Assembly: GCF_004681185.1 (NCBI RefSeq)
Contig: NZ_SRIF01000001.1
Span: forward strand, 186,001 to 250,000
Length of the DNA stretch: 64,000 nucleotides
Direction of reading: 5' to 3'
DNA from: Haloarcula amylovorans
Lineage (GTDB): Archaea > Halobacteriota > Halobacteria > Halobacteriales > Haloarculaceae
A program made the position numbers and the translations under genes. Shown here piece after piece: positions 8,885 through 17,976 of the stretch (within the stretch, counting starts at the first letter, position 1; the number at the start of each line of letters is the position of its first letter). The notes under the pieces are model-generated. The model was not told the origin of the DNA. It was given only the letters and a program-made list of their open reading frames with translations, and searched no databases.

Positions 8885-9871
8885 ATGGTTCCCGAACGAA
8901 GCGACGTGACGACGGTGGCGCTGGCCTGTCAGGGCGGCGGGTCACACAGCGCGTTCTGTGCCGGCGCGCTCCAGACCCTGCTCGTCGACCTCCCCGAGGA
9001 GTACGAGATCGTCGGTTTCAGCGGCACCTCCGGCGGCGCGCTCTGTGCGACGACGGCGTGGTATGGCCTGCTCGAAGAGGGGCCCGAAGAGGCTGCCGAC
9101 CGGCTCGACGCGCTCTGGTCCGACGTGACGGCGCGAACCCCGTTCGACCGGGCCGTCAACGAGACTGCCAGATGGACGATTGCGCTCGACAACAGCGGTG
9201 TCCCGCTACCGGACGTGAGCCCGTACCTCTCGCCGGCGTCCGAAATCGCCCAGCGCGACCTTCGCAAGTCGATGGAGTCGGTCGTCGACTTCGACCGTGT
9301 TCCGGAACTGGCGGGCGATCCGAGTCCGCGATTACTCGTCAGCGCCGTCGACGTGACCGGCGGCGACGCTCGCATCTTCGCCGACGGGGACGTGACCGCT
9401 GACGCGCTGTTGGCCTCCGCCGCGGTCCCGATGCTGTTCGAGGCGGTCGAAATCGACGGGAGCCCGTCCTGGGACGGCATGTTCGCCCAGAACCCACCAG
9501 TGACGAACTTCCTCTCCGGCGTCGAGGACGCCGACCGCAAGCCGGACGAAATCTGGGTCCTCCGGGTCGCGCCCGAACGTCGCGAGGAAGTTCCCACTTC
9601 GCTACGGGCCATCGCGGACCGACAGAACGAGCTCTCGGGCAACCTCGCACTGGAGACGGAACTGGCGTTCGTCGACCGAATCAACGAGTGGATCGCCGAG
9701 GGCCGGCTCGACGGTGAGCGCTACAAACGCGTCGCGGTCGAACAACTCAGACTCGACGCCGATCTCTCGCTGTCGTCGCGGTTCGACCGATCGCCGTCGT
9801 TCATCGACGATCTCTTCGAGCGGGGCCGGACGACGGCGAGTGCTTTTCTCGACGCGAAAGCGAGCGAGTGA
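8885..9871 (+). CDS. Patatin-like phospholipase
   Basis: This 328-residue protein carries the patatin hallmarks: an oxyanion-hole glycine loop CQGGGSHSAFCAGAL at the N-terminus, the nucleophile elbow GTSGG with S49, and the dyad aspartate in DGMFAQNPP (D197). It is expected to hydrolyse acyl esters of lipids in the cytoplasm, although haloarchaeal ether lipids are not obvious substrates. No signal peptide is seen. I chose ATG 8885 because it places the glycine loop at the family-typical distance. GTG 8816, which overlaps the upstream stop, would add 23 residues and is a fair alternative. Confidence 0.8.
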   Translation: MVPERSDVTTVALACQGGGSHSAFCAGALQTLLVDLPEEYEIVGFSGTSGGALCATTAWYGLLEEGPEEAADRLDALWSDVTARTPFDRAVNETARWTIALDNSGVPLPDVSPYLSPASEIAQRDLRKSMESVVDFDRVPELAGDPSPRLLVSAVDVTGGDARIFADGDVTADALLASAAVPMLFEAVEIDGSPSWDGMFAQNPPVTNFLSGVEDADRKPDEIWVLRVAPERREEVPTSLRAIADRQNELSGNLALETELAFVDRINEWIAEGRLDGERYKRVAVEQLRLDADLSLSSRFDRSPSFIDDLFERGRTTASAFLDAKASE

Positions 9872-10005
9872 CGGTCGGGGGCTTTCTGGTTGTCTTCAGT
9901 GGAGTCCGGGTAACCAACCCCGATGAGAGTCGGCGACCGACGCGTTGAAGCGACTGGTGGGCGCAGTGGCGGGTACTCCGGCGACTCGCCGCCTACTCCC
10001 CACCT

Positions 10006-11274
10006 ATGTCTGACTCGTTGTCTCGAACCCGCCGTGACGTCTGGCTCGCGCTCGGCACCGCCCTCCTCCTCGGTGTTGCGCTCGGGGCGTACTACGTCCT
10101 CGCCCGCCCGGTCAAAGTCGGGCTGAACTACCGCGTCTACGACGTGGCCGCGCGGACGGCGCTAGCCGGCGGCGACTTCTACGCCGTGGCCTCCCCTGAG
10201 AACTTCTACTACCTCTACCCGCCGGTGACAGTACTCGCGTTCGTCCCGCTGGTGTGGCTGGGACCATGGCTGGTCGGATACGCTGTCGTGACGCTGGTTT
10301 CGCTCGTCGTCACCGCCGCGCTGACGCATCTGCTCGTCGGGTACATCGAGTCGCTGGGCCACGCCGTCCCGACCACAGACCGCCTCTTGCTCGGGACGTA
10401 CCTCCTCGTCTCCGTCCACTCGGTACCGTCGCTGGCCTACGGGCAGGTGAACCACCTGCTGGTCGCCGCCTTCGCCGCGGGACTGATCTGGCTCGAACGC
10501 GACCGGGAATGGCTCGCGGGCGCGGCGCTGGCCCTCCCCGCCTTCGTCAAGGTGTTCCCGGCGGCCATCGGTCTCTGGCTCCTCCGCGAGCGCGCGTGGC
10601 GAGCGATCGCGGCCGCCGTCGCCACCGCGAGTGCGCTCACCGTCGCGGGACTGGCCGCGTTCGGTCTCGACACCTACCGAACCTACGTCGTGGACGCGTT
10701 GCTCGCTCGGCGGGACACCGACGCCTTCGTCGGTGGACTGGACCCGGGCGTCAGTTACGTCACGCTTCGACGGCCGCTGTCGGTCGCCTTTCCCACTGTC
10801 GACCCGACGTGGTACGCCGTCGGCGCAGCGCTCCTGCTCGCGCCTGTCGTCGCCCTCTGCTACTGGCGGACGCGCGGCGTCACTGACCGCCTCGTGGCGC
10901 TCTACGCGACTGTCACGGCGATACTACTGTTCTTCCCGTCACTGTTGCTGTACTACGTCTACCTGACGTTCCCGCTCGTCGTCCTGCTGTACCACCTCCC
11001 GCGTGGGCGGGGTCGACGGCTGTTCGTCGGCGGGACCGTCCTCGCCAACGTCTCGCTATCCTTCCGAACGGTCCCGCAGGTGCTCGGGCTCGCGCCGATT
11101 TCTTCGGCGACGGCCGACGCCGTCACGGCGGCGCTCCGTCCGGTCTTCGCCGTCGGGACGCCCGTGCTCTACGGCTGCCTCCTGACGCTGTTGGGCTGTG
11201 TGGTCTACCGCATCGAGAGCGGCGGGCTAGAGATACCGGATATCGTCCGCAGAACCGACGCGGCCGACCGCTGA
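10006..11274 (+). CDS. GT87 family (DUF2029) membrane glycosyltransferase
   Basis: This 422-residue polytopic membrane protein of the GT-C type has about ten hydrophobic segments. After the first helix it reads LNYRVYDVAARTALAGGDFYAVASPENFYYLYPPVTVLAF, a soluble loop with the aspartate and YPP features of DUF2029/GT87 mannosyltransferases, which use polyprenyl-phosphate sugars on the outer face. QVNHLLVAA and PAFVKVFPA are also conserved in the family. The acceptor is unknown; cell-surface glycan or glycolipid synthesis is the usual setting. It converges with the methyltransferase gene with no gap between stops. Confidence 0.78.
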   Translation: MSDSLSRTRRDVWLALGTALLLGVALGAYYVLARPVKVGLNYRVYDVAARTALAGGDFYAVASPENFYYLYPPVTVLAFVPLVWLGPWLVGYAVVTLVSLVVTAALTHLLVGYIESLGHAVPTTDRLLLGTYLLVSVHSVPSLAYGQVNHLLVAAFAAGLIWLERDREWLAGAALALPAFVKVFPAAIGLWLLRERAWRAIAAAVATASALTVAGLAAFGLDTYRTYVVDALLARRDTDAFVGGLDPGVSYVTLRRPLSVAFPTVDPTWYAVGAALLLAPVVALCYWRTRGVTDRLVALYATVTAILLFFPSLLLYYVYLTFPLVVLLYHLPRGRGRRLFVGGTVLANVSLSFRTVPQVLGLAPISSATADAVTAALRPVFAVGTPVLYGCLLTLLGCVVYRIESGGLEIPDIVRRTDAADR

Positions 11275-11925
11275 TTACTCCACGCGCCCGGAGACCAGTC
11301 CCAGGAAGCCGCCGCCGAACGTCTCGTAGCGTCGATCGACGGTGCGCTCGGCGAGACGGTCGCGGGCGGCCGCGACCCGGCGCTCGAACGCGTTGGCGTG
11401 TGACTGCCGCGAGAGCCGAGCACCGGGCGCGGAGAGTCTAACGAACCCCTCGAAGACGATGTCGAGGGGCGCAGCCAGGGGGTTCTCACTCCGCTGGAAG
11501 TTCAGCAGGGCGACCCGACCGCCGGGTCGGACGCTGTCACACCACGCGTCGACGGCTGCTGCGGGGTCCGCGAAGATACCCGCGACGAACGTCGCCAGCA
11601 CGGCGTCGGCCCCGTGAACCGGCGGTCGCGTCGCGTCACCGAGCAGGTAGTGGATTCCGTCGCCCGCTCTGTCGGACTGTCCGCGTGCACGCTCGACCAT
11701 CTCCCGTGTCAGGTCGAGGCCGACGACGCGGCCCTCGGGGCCGACCCGCCGACGGAGGACGGGGACGTTCGCGCCGGTGCCACACCCCATCTCGACGACG
11801 GTGTCGCCCGGCGAGAGGGCGAGCAAGTCGGCGGCGCGTTCACGCCACGACCGAGCGAAGGGCAGGCTCGCCAGTCGGTCGTAGAGGTCGGCCCACCGAC
11901 CGTAGAACTCGCGCGCGTCGCTCAC
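11275..11925 (-). CDS. Class I SAM-dependent methyltransferase (UbiE-like)
   Basis: This 216-residue Rossmann methyltransferase shows motif I VVEMGCGTGANV, an acidic motif II GLDLTREMV and a post-motif segment PGGRVALLNF. The N-terminal FYGRWADLYDRLA resembles UbiE/MenG-type quinone methyltransferases, but the substrate cannot be told from sequence. Its start overlaps the end of the upstream HTH-ThiN gene (ATG 11925, stop 11922), so it is the last gene of a dcd-thiR-methyltransferase operon on the minus strand. Confidence 0.75.
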   Translation of the reverse strand: MSDAREFYGRWADLYDRLASLPFARSWRERAADLLALSPGDTVVEMGCGTGANVPVLRRRVGPEGRVVGLDLTREMVERARGQSDRAGDGIHYLLGDATRPPVHGADAVLATFVAGIFADPAAAVDAWCDSVRPGGRVALLNFQRSENPLAAPLDIVFEGFVRLSAPGARLSRQSHANAFERRVAAARDRLAERTVDRRYETFGGGFLGLVSGRVE

Positions 11926-12818
11926 AGCAGGTCCCGCGCCCGCTCGGCGACGGCCACGGCGTCCTCACCCAGCAGATAGACGACGGGTTCGACGCCCACG
12001 CCGCCGGTCTGGTAGATGACGTCGGCGTCGGGTGCGTCGGCAAGCGCTTCGTCGATTGCCGCCTCGACATCTGTCTCCGCGTCGAACTCGACGGCGGTGT
12101 AGCCCGCGGCTTCGAGCGCCTCGACGAGTTCGGGCTCGTAGCCGACGTTCAGTGCCGCGAGCGCGTCGCTTCCGGCGGCCCGCGCGGCCAGCAACACGCT
12201 GGCGACGTGTTCGCTGACGCCGTACTCCGGGTCCGCGGGGATGGTCGTCCGCCCCTTCACGTCTAGCAGTCGGCCCGGCACCGCTGCCACGTCTTCGATG
12301 TTTTGACCATCGGGCAACGCTTGTACGAGGTTCGACCCGACGGCAGGGATGAGCGTGGCGAAGCCGCTGGTGTTTTCGAGAACGCGCAGGCCCTGTCGGA
12401 CCGACGACAGGGTTCGCTCGGCGGCCCGCAGCGTCGAATCGGGGTCGTGGACGGCGAACTCGCCGCCGTACTCGCCGAGTTCCGGCACCGCCTCCTCGTG
12501 AAGCGCGGCGAGCAGGCCGCCGTGTTCGAGTTCGCGGACGAACACCTCGGCCTCGACGAGCGCCTGCACGGGACTCATCTCGCCGTCGGCCAGTCCCTCG
12601 GCCAGTCGCTCGACGAGTTCGTTCATGCCCCGATGATCGAGCAGTCGGTCGTTGCGCTCGACGTCGCCATGGACGTACTTCGAGACGGCGCTCTGGCTGA
12701 TGCCCAGCAGGTTCGCCACCTCCGACTGAGTCAGCTCTCGCTCGCGGAGGGACTCGGCCAGCATCGAGCGAAACGTCGGTAGGAACTCCTCGACGACGAT
12801 CTCCTCGATGAAGCGCAT
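11922..12818 (-). CDS. thiR: HTH-ThiN thiamine-responsive transcriptional regulator
   Basis: The 298-residue protein has an N-terminal helix-turn-helix (about residues 17-52: RERELTQSEVANLLGISQSAVSKYVHG). A linker follows, then a ThiN domain (about 110-296: GFATLIPAVGSNLVQALP ... VLLAARAAGSDALAALNVGYEPELVEALEAAGY ... DVIYQTGGVGVEPVVYLLG). ThiN binds thiamine phosphate; in archaea the HTH-ThiN fusion is the repressor ThiR of thiamine synthesis and transport genes. No thiamine genes lie in this window, so it must act elsewhere. It starts 1 nt after the dcd stop, within the same operon. Enzymatic ThiN usually sits on ThiD, not on an HTH, which favours a regulator. Confidence 0.8.
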   Translation of the reverse strand: MRFIEEIVVEEFLPTFRSMLAESLRERELTQSEVANLLGISQSAVSKYVHGDVERNDRLLDHRGMNELVERLAEGLADGEMSPVQALVEAEVFVRELEHGGLLAALHEEAVPELGEYGGEFAVHDPDSTLRAAERTLSSVRQGLRVLENTSGFATLIPAVGSNLVQALPDGQNIEDVAAVPGRLLDVKGRTTIPADPEYGVSEHVASVLLAARAAGSDALAALNVGYEPELVEALEAAGYTAVEFDAETDVEAAIDEALADAPDADVIYQTGGVGVEPVVYLLGEDAVAVAERARDLL

Positions 12819-12819
12819 T

Positions 12820-13407
12820 CTATTGGTCGCCTCCGAACTCTCTGTCCCCCTGTATCTTCGACGCTTGCGGTCCCCGTTGGCCCTGATACTTCGACCCGCG
12901 TTCGGCCCCGTAGGGGCGCTCGGCCGGGTTTTTCAGTTCGGTAAAGGTGAGCTGAGAGATGCGCATCCCGGGGGTGAGTGCGACTGGAGCGGTGCCGAGA
13001 TTGGAGAGTTCGAGGGTGATCTGTCCCTCGTAGCCGGGATCGCATAGGCCCGCCGTCGCGTGGACGACGATTGCGAGACGGCCGAGCGACGACCGGCCCT
13101 CGACGTGGGCGATGAGGTCGTCTGGAATCTCGACGCGCTCGTGGGTCGTTCCGAGCACGAAGTCGCCGGGATGGAGGATGTACTCCCCGTCGTCGTCGAT
13201 TTCGGTCTCCTCGACGTAGTCGGCGACCTCCCCCTCGGCGTTGGGGTGGATACAGGGGATGTTGGCGTGCTGGAACTCCAAGAACTCCCGGCCCAGTCGG
13301 AGGTCGACGCTGGCCGGCTGAATCTGGATGTCGGGGTCGTCGAGCGGTTCGACCACGAGGTCGCCCTCGCGGAGACGACGCTCGATGTCGGCGTCCGAGA
13401 GTATCAT
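12820..13407 (-). CDS. dcd: dCTP deaminase
   Basis: This 195-residue trimeric pyrimidine deaminase converts dCTP to dUTP, feeding dTMP synthesis. The family core is visible: PASVDLRLG near the N-terminus, [20 protein letters not shown] in the centre (substrate-binding Ser-Ser-Leu-Gly-Arg and active-site region), and [14 protein letters not shown]. Whether it also carries dUTPase activity (a bifunctional DCD/DUT) cannot be decided by eye. It is the first gene of a minus-strand operon with thiR and a methyltransferase; the length is normal for the family. Confidence 0.92.
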   Translation of the reverse strand: MILSDADIERRLREGDLVVEPLDDPDIQIQPASVDLRLGREFLEFQHANIPCIHPNAEGEVADYVEETEIDDDGEYILHPGDFVLGTTHERVEIPDDLIAHVEGRSSLGRLAIVVHATAGLCDPGYEGQITLELSNLGTAPVALTPGMRISQLTFTELKNPAERPYGAERGSKYQGQRGPQASKIQGDREFGGDQ

Positions 13408-13430
13408 TACCCGAGGTAGCGGCGTGTGGT

Positions 13431-13440
13431 GCCTAAAGCG
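13431..13440 (-). promoter_or_regulatory. TATA box of the dcd operon
   Basis: On the minus strand this reads CGCTTTAGGC, centred about 29 nt ahead of the dcd ATG (13407). That spacing fits an archaeal TATA/BRE and a leaderless transcript. Confidence 0.5.
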
Positions 13441-13488
13441 TCCCGCCTTGTATCGAGCGGCGGACGGCGGCGCTCGCGGACTCCTCGC

Positions 13489-14244
13489 CTACGACAGCAA
13501 CACCGGAACCAGCGCGACCAGCACGGCGACGGCGACGGCCGCTCGCCGACTGACCTCGTGGACGACCCGGAGGCCGGCGGCCCAGACGTACGCCTGCCAC
13601 GTCGCCCCGAGCAACTGAATCACGAGGAGCGTGAGCCCGGAGACGCCCGACTGCAGCGATCGGATCGCCGGAAGGAGCGCCTCGGGCGAACTCGCCGAGA
13701 GGTCGGTGCGACTGGCGAAGAAGAGCAGCGCCGCGCCGCCGACCACCGACGTGACGACCGTCGGCAGGAGGCCCCACGCCGTCACTTCGAGCGTCTGCCC
13801 GAACCGGCCAGAGCCGCTGCCGAGTAGCGCGCCGACGTGGAGGGCGACGGCGAGGCCGAACCAGACGAGAAGCAGGCCGACGGCGATCCAGGGAACGATG
13901 CCGGCCATCTCGTCCCAGAGGAGCGAGCTGATCTCGACCGACTTCTGCTTCGGCTGGTCACACCCGCTCATCGTCACCGTCATATTTAGCCCTTCGAGGC
14001 CGCCGTTCTCGCAGATCATGTCGCCCGGATACGAGGGGTTGTCGACGGTCGTCGTCCCGGTGAACAGCGTGGTGAACTGCCTGAGGATACTGCCGAGTAT
14101 CACCGTCGCAACGACGCTGAATAGGAATGCGAGCCCGGCACCGCGGACGCCGCTCAATTGGTCGACACGCGACTCGAAGAACGCGCCCGGACGGGCCAGG
14201 AAAGTTCGAACTGTGGAGGGCATCCCCGACGAATGCTCACCCAT
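13489..14244 (-). CDS. Yip1-like multi-pass membrane protein
   Basis: This 251-residue protein has about five hydrophobic segments and a roughly 50-residue extracytoplasmic-looking loop after the first one, containing two cysteines ([15 protein letters not shown]). The start [18 protein letters not shown] resembles Yip1-domain proteins of haloarchaea, in which an RPxxFF motif precedes the first helix. Function is unknown. ATG 14244 was chosen over a TTG at 14271 because it directly precedes the RPGAFF motif at normal spacing. It is divergent from pth2. Confidence 0.6.
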   Translation of the reverse strand: MGEHSSGMPSTVRTFLARPGAFFESRVDQLSGVRGAGLAFLFSVVATVILGSILRQFTTLFTGTTTVDNPSYPGDMICENGGLEGLNMTVTMSGCDQPKQKSVEISSLLWDEMAGIVPWIAVGLLLVWFGLAVALHVGALLGSGSGRFGQTLEVTAWGLLPTVVTSVVGGAALLFFASRTDLSASSPEALLPAIRSLQSGVSGLTLLVIQLLGATWQAYVWAAGLRVVHEVSRRAAVAVAVLVALVPVLLS

Positions 14245-14293
14245 ACGGTAAGTGCCCTGTGGTACGTGCAACTGGGTGGGTACTCCGACGGGG

Positions 14294-14300
14294 GTTTAAG
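14294..14300 (+). promoter_or_regulatory. TATA box of pth2
   Basis: GTTTAAG is centred about 25 nt before the ATG at 14322, the spacing expected for a leaderless haloarchaeal transcript. Confidence 0.5.
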
Positions 14301-14321
14301 TCGGGGTCGTCATATGTGGGT

Positions 14322-14660
14322 ATGAAGCAGGCCATCGTCGCGCGGGCCGACATCGGGATGAGCGAGGGGAAACTCGCCGCTCAGGTCGCCCACGCGTCGC
14401 TGTCGGCGTACGAGGACGCCGAACGGAAGGCCCGCACCGCCTGGAAGGGCGAGGGTCAGAAGAAGGTCGTCCTCAAGGCGACCGGCGAGTCCGACCTGTT
14501 CGAACTCGCTGACGCCGCAGAGCGCGAGGGCCTGCCGCATGCCATCATCAGGGATGCTGGCCACACGCAGTTGGAGCCGGGAACGGTCACTGCGCTTGCG
14601 GTCGGTCCCGCCGACGATGACCTGGTGGACCGCGTCACCGGCGACTGTTCGCTGTACTGA
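14322..14660 (+). CDS. pth2: Peptidyl-tRNA hydrolase, archaeal type (Pth2)
   Basis: This 112-residue enzyme releases peptides from prematurely dropped peptidyl-tRNAs. The Pth2 family features are clear: [26 protein letters not shown] at the start (catalytic region with GKxxAQxxHA), VVLKATGES in the middle, and [22 protein letters not shown] towards the end. Full length for the family. It has its own TATA box and lies between the membrane protein gene and the proteasome operon. Confidence 0.93.
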   Translation: MKQAIVARADIGMSEGKLAAQVAHASLSAYEDAERKARTAWKGEGQKKVVLKATGESDLFELADAAEREGLPHAIIRDAGHTQLEPGTVTALAVGPADDDLVDRVTGDCSLY

Positions 14661-14683
14661 GGGCAGCGAACTCGACGATACGG

Positions 14684-14690
14684 TTATATA
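14684..14690 (+). promoter_or_regulatory. TATA box of the psmA-psmB operon
   Basis: TTATATA lies about 47 nt before the psmA ATG (14734), implying transcription from about 14712 and a short leader of roughly 20 nt. Confidence 0.6.
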
Positions 14691-14733
14691 CCAAAAGGCC
14701 TAACCTCAGGTGAATAACAGAGAGTAACACACA

Positions 14734-15468
14734 ATGCAAGGAAATGATCAGCAGGCGTACGACCGCGGGATCACCATCTTCTCGCCGGACGGTCGCCTGT
14801 ACCAGGTGGAGTACGCTCGTGAGGCAGTCAAGCGCGGTACCGCAAGCGTCGGCGTCCGCACCGCGGACGGCGTCGTCCTGGCGGCCGACCGCCACGCTCG
14901 TTCGCCGCTCATCGAGCGCGACAGCATCGAGAAGATTCACGAAATCGACGATCACGTCGGCGTTGCAAGCGCCGGCCACGTCGCCGACGCCCGCCAGCTC
15001 ATCGACGTGGCCCGTCGGCAGGCACAGGTCAACCGCCTGCGCTACGACGAACCGGCAAGCGTCGAATCGCTGACCAAGGAAGTCACCGACTATATCCAGC
15101 AGTACACCCAGACTGGCGGCGCGCGGCCGTTCGGGGTCGCCCTGCTGGTCGGCGGCATCAAGGACGGGCAACCCCGCCTGTTCGAGACGGACCCCTCGGG
15201 GACCCCCTACGAGTGGCAGGCCGTCGCCATCGGCGGGTCCCGAGAGGACATCCAGGGCTTCCTCGAAGACGAATACACCGAGGAGATGGACTTAGAGGGC
15301 GGCGTCGAACTCGCGCTTCGCTCCCTCGAATCGGTCAACGAGGACGGTCTGGACGCCTCGGGTGTGGACATCGCCACTATCGATGTCGAGAGCAAGCAGT
15401 TCAGCAAGCTCGACGAGGACGACGTCGCCGCGCGCCTCGACGAGTTCGAACTCGGAGGTGAGAACTGA
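14734..15468 (+). CDS. psmA: Proteasome alpha subunit
   Basis: This 244-residue structural subunit of the 20S proteasome forms the outer heptameric rings that gate substrate entry and dock the PAN ATPase. The N-terminus (QAYDRGITIFSPDGRLYQVEYAREAVKRGT) is the alpha-subunit signature, including the gate tail and H0 helix. It lacks the catalytic N-terminal threonine arrangement of beta subunits. The stop codon shares one base with the psmB ATG, so the two are co-transcribed and translationally coupled. The C-terminus is acidic, as usual in haloarchaea. Confidence 0.95.
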   Translation: MQGNDQQAYDRGITIFSPDGRLYQVEYAREAVKRGTASVGVRTADGVVLAADRHARSPLIERDSIEKIHEIDDHVGVASAGHVADARQLIDVARRQAQVNRLRYDEPASVESLTKEVTDYIQQYTQTGGARPFGVALLVGGIKDGQPRLFETDPSGTPYEWQAVAIGGSREDIQGFLEDEYTEEMDLEGGVELALRSLESVNEDGLDASGVDIATIDVESKQFSKLDEDDVAARLDEFELGGEN

Positions 15469-16160
15469 TGCACGACCCCGAGAACCGACTGACCGACGCC
15501 TACGAACCCGAGGTCGGCACCCTCCCGAACGACGACGAGGGCCGCGACGAGGAGACTGTCACCAAGACCGGGACGACCACCGTCGGTATCAGCACCGACG
15601 ACGGCGTCATCATCGCCACGGACCGCCGCGCCTCGCTGGGCGGCCGGTTCGTCTCGAACAAGAACGTCCAGAAGGTCGAGCAGATTCACCCGACGGCCGC
15701 GCTCACGCTGGTCGGCAGCGTCGGCGGCGCGCAGTCGTTCATCCGCTCGCTGCGCTCGGAGGCGAACCTCTACGAGGTCCGTCGCGACGAGCCGCTCTCG
15801 ATTCACGCGCTGGCGACGCTCGCGGGCAACTTCGCTCGCGGCGGCCCGTTCTTCGCCATCAACCCCATCCTTGGCGGGGTCGATGCGGAGGGAAGCCACG
15901 TCTACAGCATCGACCCGGCCGGCGGCGTCCTCAAGGACAAGTACACCGTCACCGGCTCCGGAACGATGGTCGCGACGGGGACCATCGAGGGCGAGTACGA
16001 CCCCGAGATGGACCTCGAAGACGCTCGGAACCTCGCTATCCGCGCCGTCGAGGCAGCGGCCGAGCGTGACACCGGCTCCGGCAACGGCGTCGTCATCGCC
16101 GAGGTCACCGCCGACGGCGTCGATATCGACCGCTTCGACGACTACGACTCGGCGGCCTAA
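15468..16160 (+). CDS. psmB: Proteasome beta subunit (catalytic)
   Basis: This 230-residue proteolytic subunit of the 20S core is made with a long acidic propeptide. Autocleavage is expected between G35 and T36 (KTG|TTTVGIST), freeing T36 as nucleophile; the conserved DRRASLGG and SVGGAQS segments and the GSG stretch near residue 160 complete the site. The gene overlaps psmA by one base. A T-rich run (CTTTTCG) about 30 nt after the stop may serve as terminator. Length and propeptide are typical of haloarchaeal PsmB. Confidence 0.95.
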   Translation: MHDPENRLTDAYEPEVGTLPNDDEGRDEETVTKTGTTTVGISTDDGVIIATDRRASLGGRFVSNKNVQKVEQIHPTAALTLVGSVGGAQSFIRSLRSEANLYEVRRDEPLSIHALATLAGNFARGGPFFAINPILGGVDAEGSHVYSIDPAGGVLKDKYTVTGSGTMVATGTIEGEYDPEMDLEDARNLAIRAVEAAAERDTGSGNGVVIAEVTADGVDIDRFDDYDSAA

Positions 16161-16246
16161 TTCCGTCCGCGAATCGCTCGCTTTTCGTCACGTTTCGCTA
16201 CCGTTCGCCGCTGTGCAACGCTATTCGACGCCGTTCGAGTAACGAC

Positions 16247-16411
16247 TCACCGCGGAACGTCGACCCAGCCGCAGATCCAGGCGTCGTCGGCGTCCGGAAG
16301 GTAGGCGACGGTGCGGCCGCCGAACTCCCGTATCTCCACCTCGTCCGGTCGTCCCTGCTGGCTCGGTTCGTGCCGTTCCCTGTTCTCGGATTCGGAATCG
16401 TGTTCGCTCAC
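16247..16411 (-). CDS. Small acidic protein (54 residues), unassigned
   Basis: An open frame with a GTG start encodes 54 residues with haloarchaeal composition: a charged N-terminal half (Glu, Arg, Gln), then EVEIREFGGRTVAYLPDADD and a Trp-rich end (AWICGWVDVP). The beta-strand pattern V-x-Y ... AWI recalls haloarchaeal small-protein families of the DUF7331 kind, but I cannot assign it. It fills an otherwise empty gap between psmB and the MFS gene and uses GC-rich third positions (TTC, GAC, GTC, ACC), which supports coding. Confidence 0.5.
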   Translation of the reverse strand: MSEHDSESENRERHEPSQQGRPDEVEIREFGGRTVAYLPDADDAWICGWVDVPR

Positions 16412-16576
16412 TGGTGCTCTCGGCCTGAGAGACGGTACAAGGCCTTCTGGTTATGCGTTCGCTAACCGTAGACGGCCGCAGTCTCCGACCGTCGCTATAG
16501 CCCGATGTAGCTCACTATAGCTCCCGAGATTCCCGAACCCTGGGGTATAGGTACTATCCGCGTCTGGCTTCGACCG

Positions 16577-17959
16577 ATGGCTACGGATCACGGTAGCGAC
16601 GGGGACGGCGACGTCGATCTGCTCTCGGCGTTCCGGCAGTTCTTCGCCCTAGAGCGGGACGTGCTGGTGCTCTCGCTGTCGATGCTGGCGTTCTCGCTGG
16701 CGTTCCAGATGACCAGCCGCTACGTCCCGGAGTACATGCGAATTCTCGGCGCGAGCGCGAGCGTCATCGGCCTCTACGGGAGCGTCGGCAACCTCATCAG
16801 TGCGGTGTACCCCTACCCCGGCGGGGCCGTCTCCGACCGTATCGGGTCCCGCTTCGCGCTGACGGCCTTCGCCGTGTTGGCGACGGTCGGCTTCGGGGTC
16901 TGGTATCTCGCCTCGGTCGTCGGGGACATCGCGGTAGGGCCGGTCACGATGCCCGCGTGGGGTCTCGTCTTCGTCGGTCTCTTCCTCGCACAGGCGTGGA
17001 AGTCGTTCGGCCTCGGTGCGACCTTCGCCATCGTCAAACAGAGCGTCCCGGACGAACGGTTGGCGATGGGCTTCGCCAGCACCGAAGTGTTCCGCCGACT
17101 GGGCTTTCTCATCGGACCGCTGGCCGCCGCGGGGCTGCTCGCGGCGACGGCGACGTTCGTTGGCGGCTTCCAGTTGGTCCTGCTCGCCGCGGTCGGCTGT
17201 GGAGCGGTCGCCACGGTGGCCCAGCACGTCCTCTACGACGCCAGCGAGGACTCGTTAGGGAAGTCCTTCGAGGGCGTTCGGCAGGTTATCGACGACCTAA
17301 GAGCGATGCCCGAAACGTTGCGCCCCCTGCTCGTCGCCGACACGCTGGTCCGCTTCGCCAACGGGATGGTATACGTCTTCTTCGTCATCGTCGTCACGGA
17401 GTTCCTCTCGGTCGGCTTCTCGGGCTTCGGCGTCACGCTCCGACCGGACGCTTTCTTCGGCATCCTGCTCGGCGTCGAGATGGTGGTCGCCATCGTCTCG
17501 ATGCTCCCCGTCTCGAAGCTCACGGAGGCGTTCGGTCTCAAACCCGCCGTCGCGCTCGGGTTCTCAGTGTACGCGCTGTTCCCCCTCGCGCTCATCTACG
17601 CGCCGGCCGACCAGTGGGTCCTGCTCGCCCTCTTCGCGTACTCCGGGCTCAGATTCGCGGGCCTGCCCGCCCACAAGGCGCTCATCGTCGGCCCGGCCGA
17701 GCGCGACGCCGGCGGCCGCGTCACCGGCACCTACTACCTGATTCGCAACACCATCGTTATCCCCAGCGCCGCGCTCGGCGGCTGGCTCTACGGCAGCGAG
17801 TGGGCCGTCTCGCTCCCTGAACGCGTCGGGCCGCTCTCCTTACCCGACCTGACGATACAGGCCGGCCCGGAACTGGCCTTCGGCGTGGCGACCGCCATCG
17901 GCATCGTCGGCGTTCTGTACTTCCTCATTTTCGGCGAGGAGTTCGAAGCGTACGCGTGA
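16577..17959 (+). CDS. Major facilitator superfamily transporter
   Basis: This 460-residue protein has about twelve hydrophobic segments and the MFS loop 2-3 motif GGAVSDRIGSRFAL. The cytoplasmic N-terminus is acidic (DHGSDGDGDVD). No residue pattern identifies the substrate; drug or metabolite export is the commonest annotation for this type. It stands alone; the region just upstream contains CTATAGC twice (16494-16520 area), one of which may be part of the promoter. Confidence 0.8.
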   Translation: MATDHGSDGDGDVDLLSAFRQFFALERDVLVLSLSMLAFSLAFQMTSRYVPEYMRILGASASVIGLYGSVGNLISAVYPYPGGAVSDRIGSRFALTAFAVLATVGFGVWYLASVVGDIAVGPVTMPAWGLVFVGLFLAQAWKSFGLGATFAIVKQSVPDERLAMGFASTEVFRRLGFLIGPLAAAGLLAATATFVGGFQLVLLAAVGCGAVATVAQHVLYDASEDSLGKSFEGVRQVIDDLRAMPETLRPLLVADTLVRFANGMVYVFFVIVVTEFLSVGFSGFGVTLRPDAFFGILLGVEMVVAIVSMLPVSKLTEAFGLKPAVALGFSVYALFPLALIYAPADQWVLLALFAYSGLRFAGLPAHKALIVGPAERDAGGRVTGTYYLIRNTIVIPSAALGGWLYGSEWAVSLPERVGPLSLPDLTIQAGPELAFGVATAIGIVGVLYFLIFGEEFEAYA

Positions 17960-17976
17960 TCCCTTCTTCCTGACCG

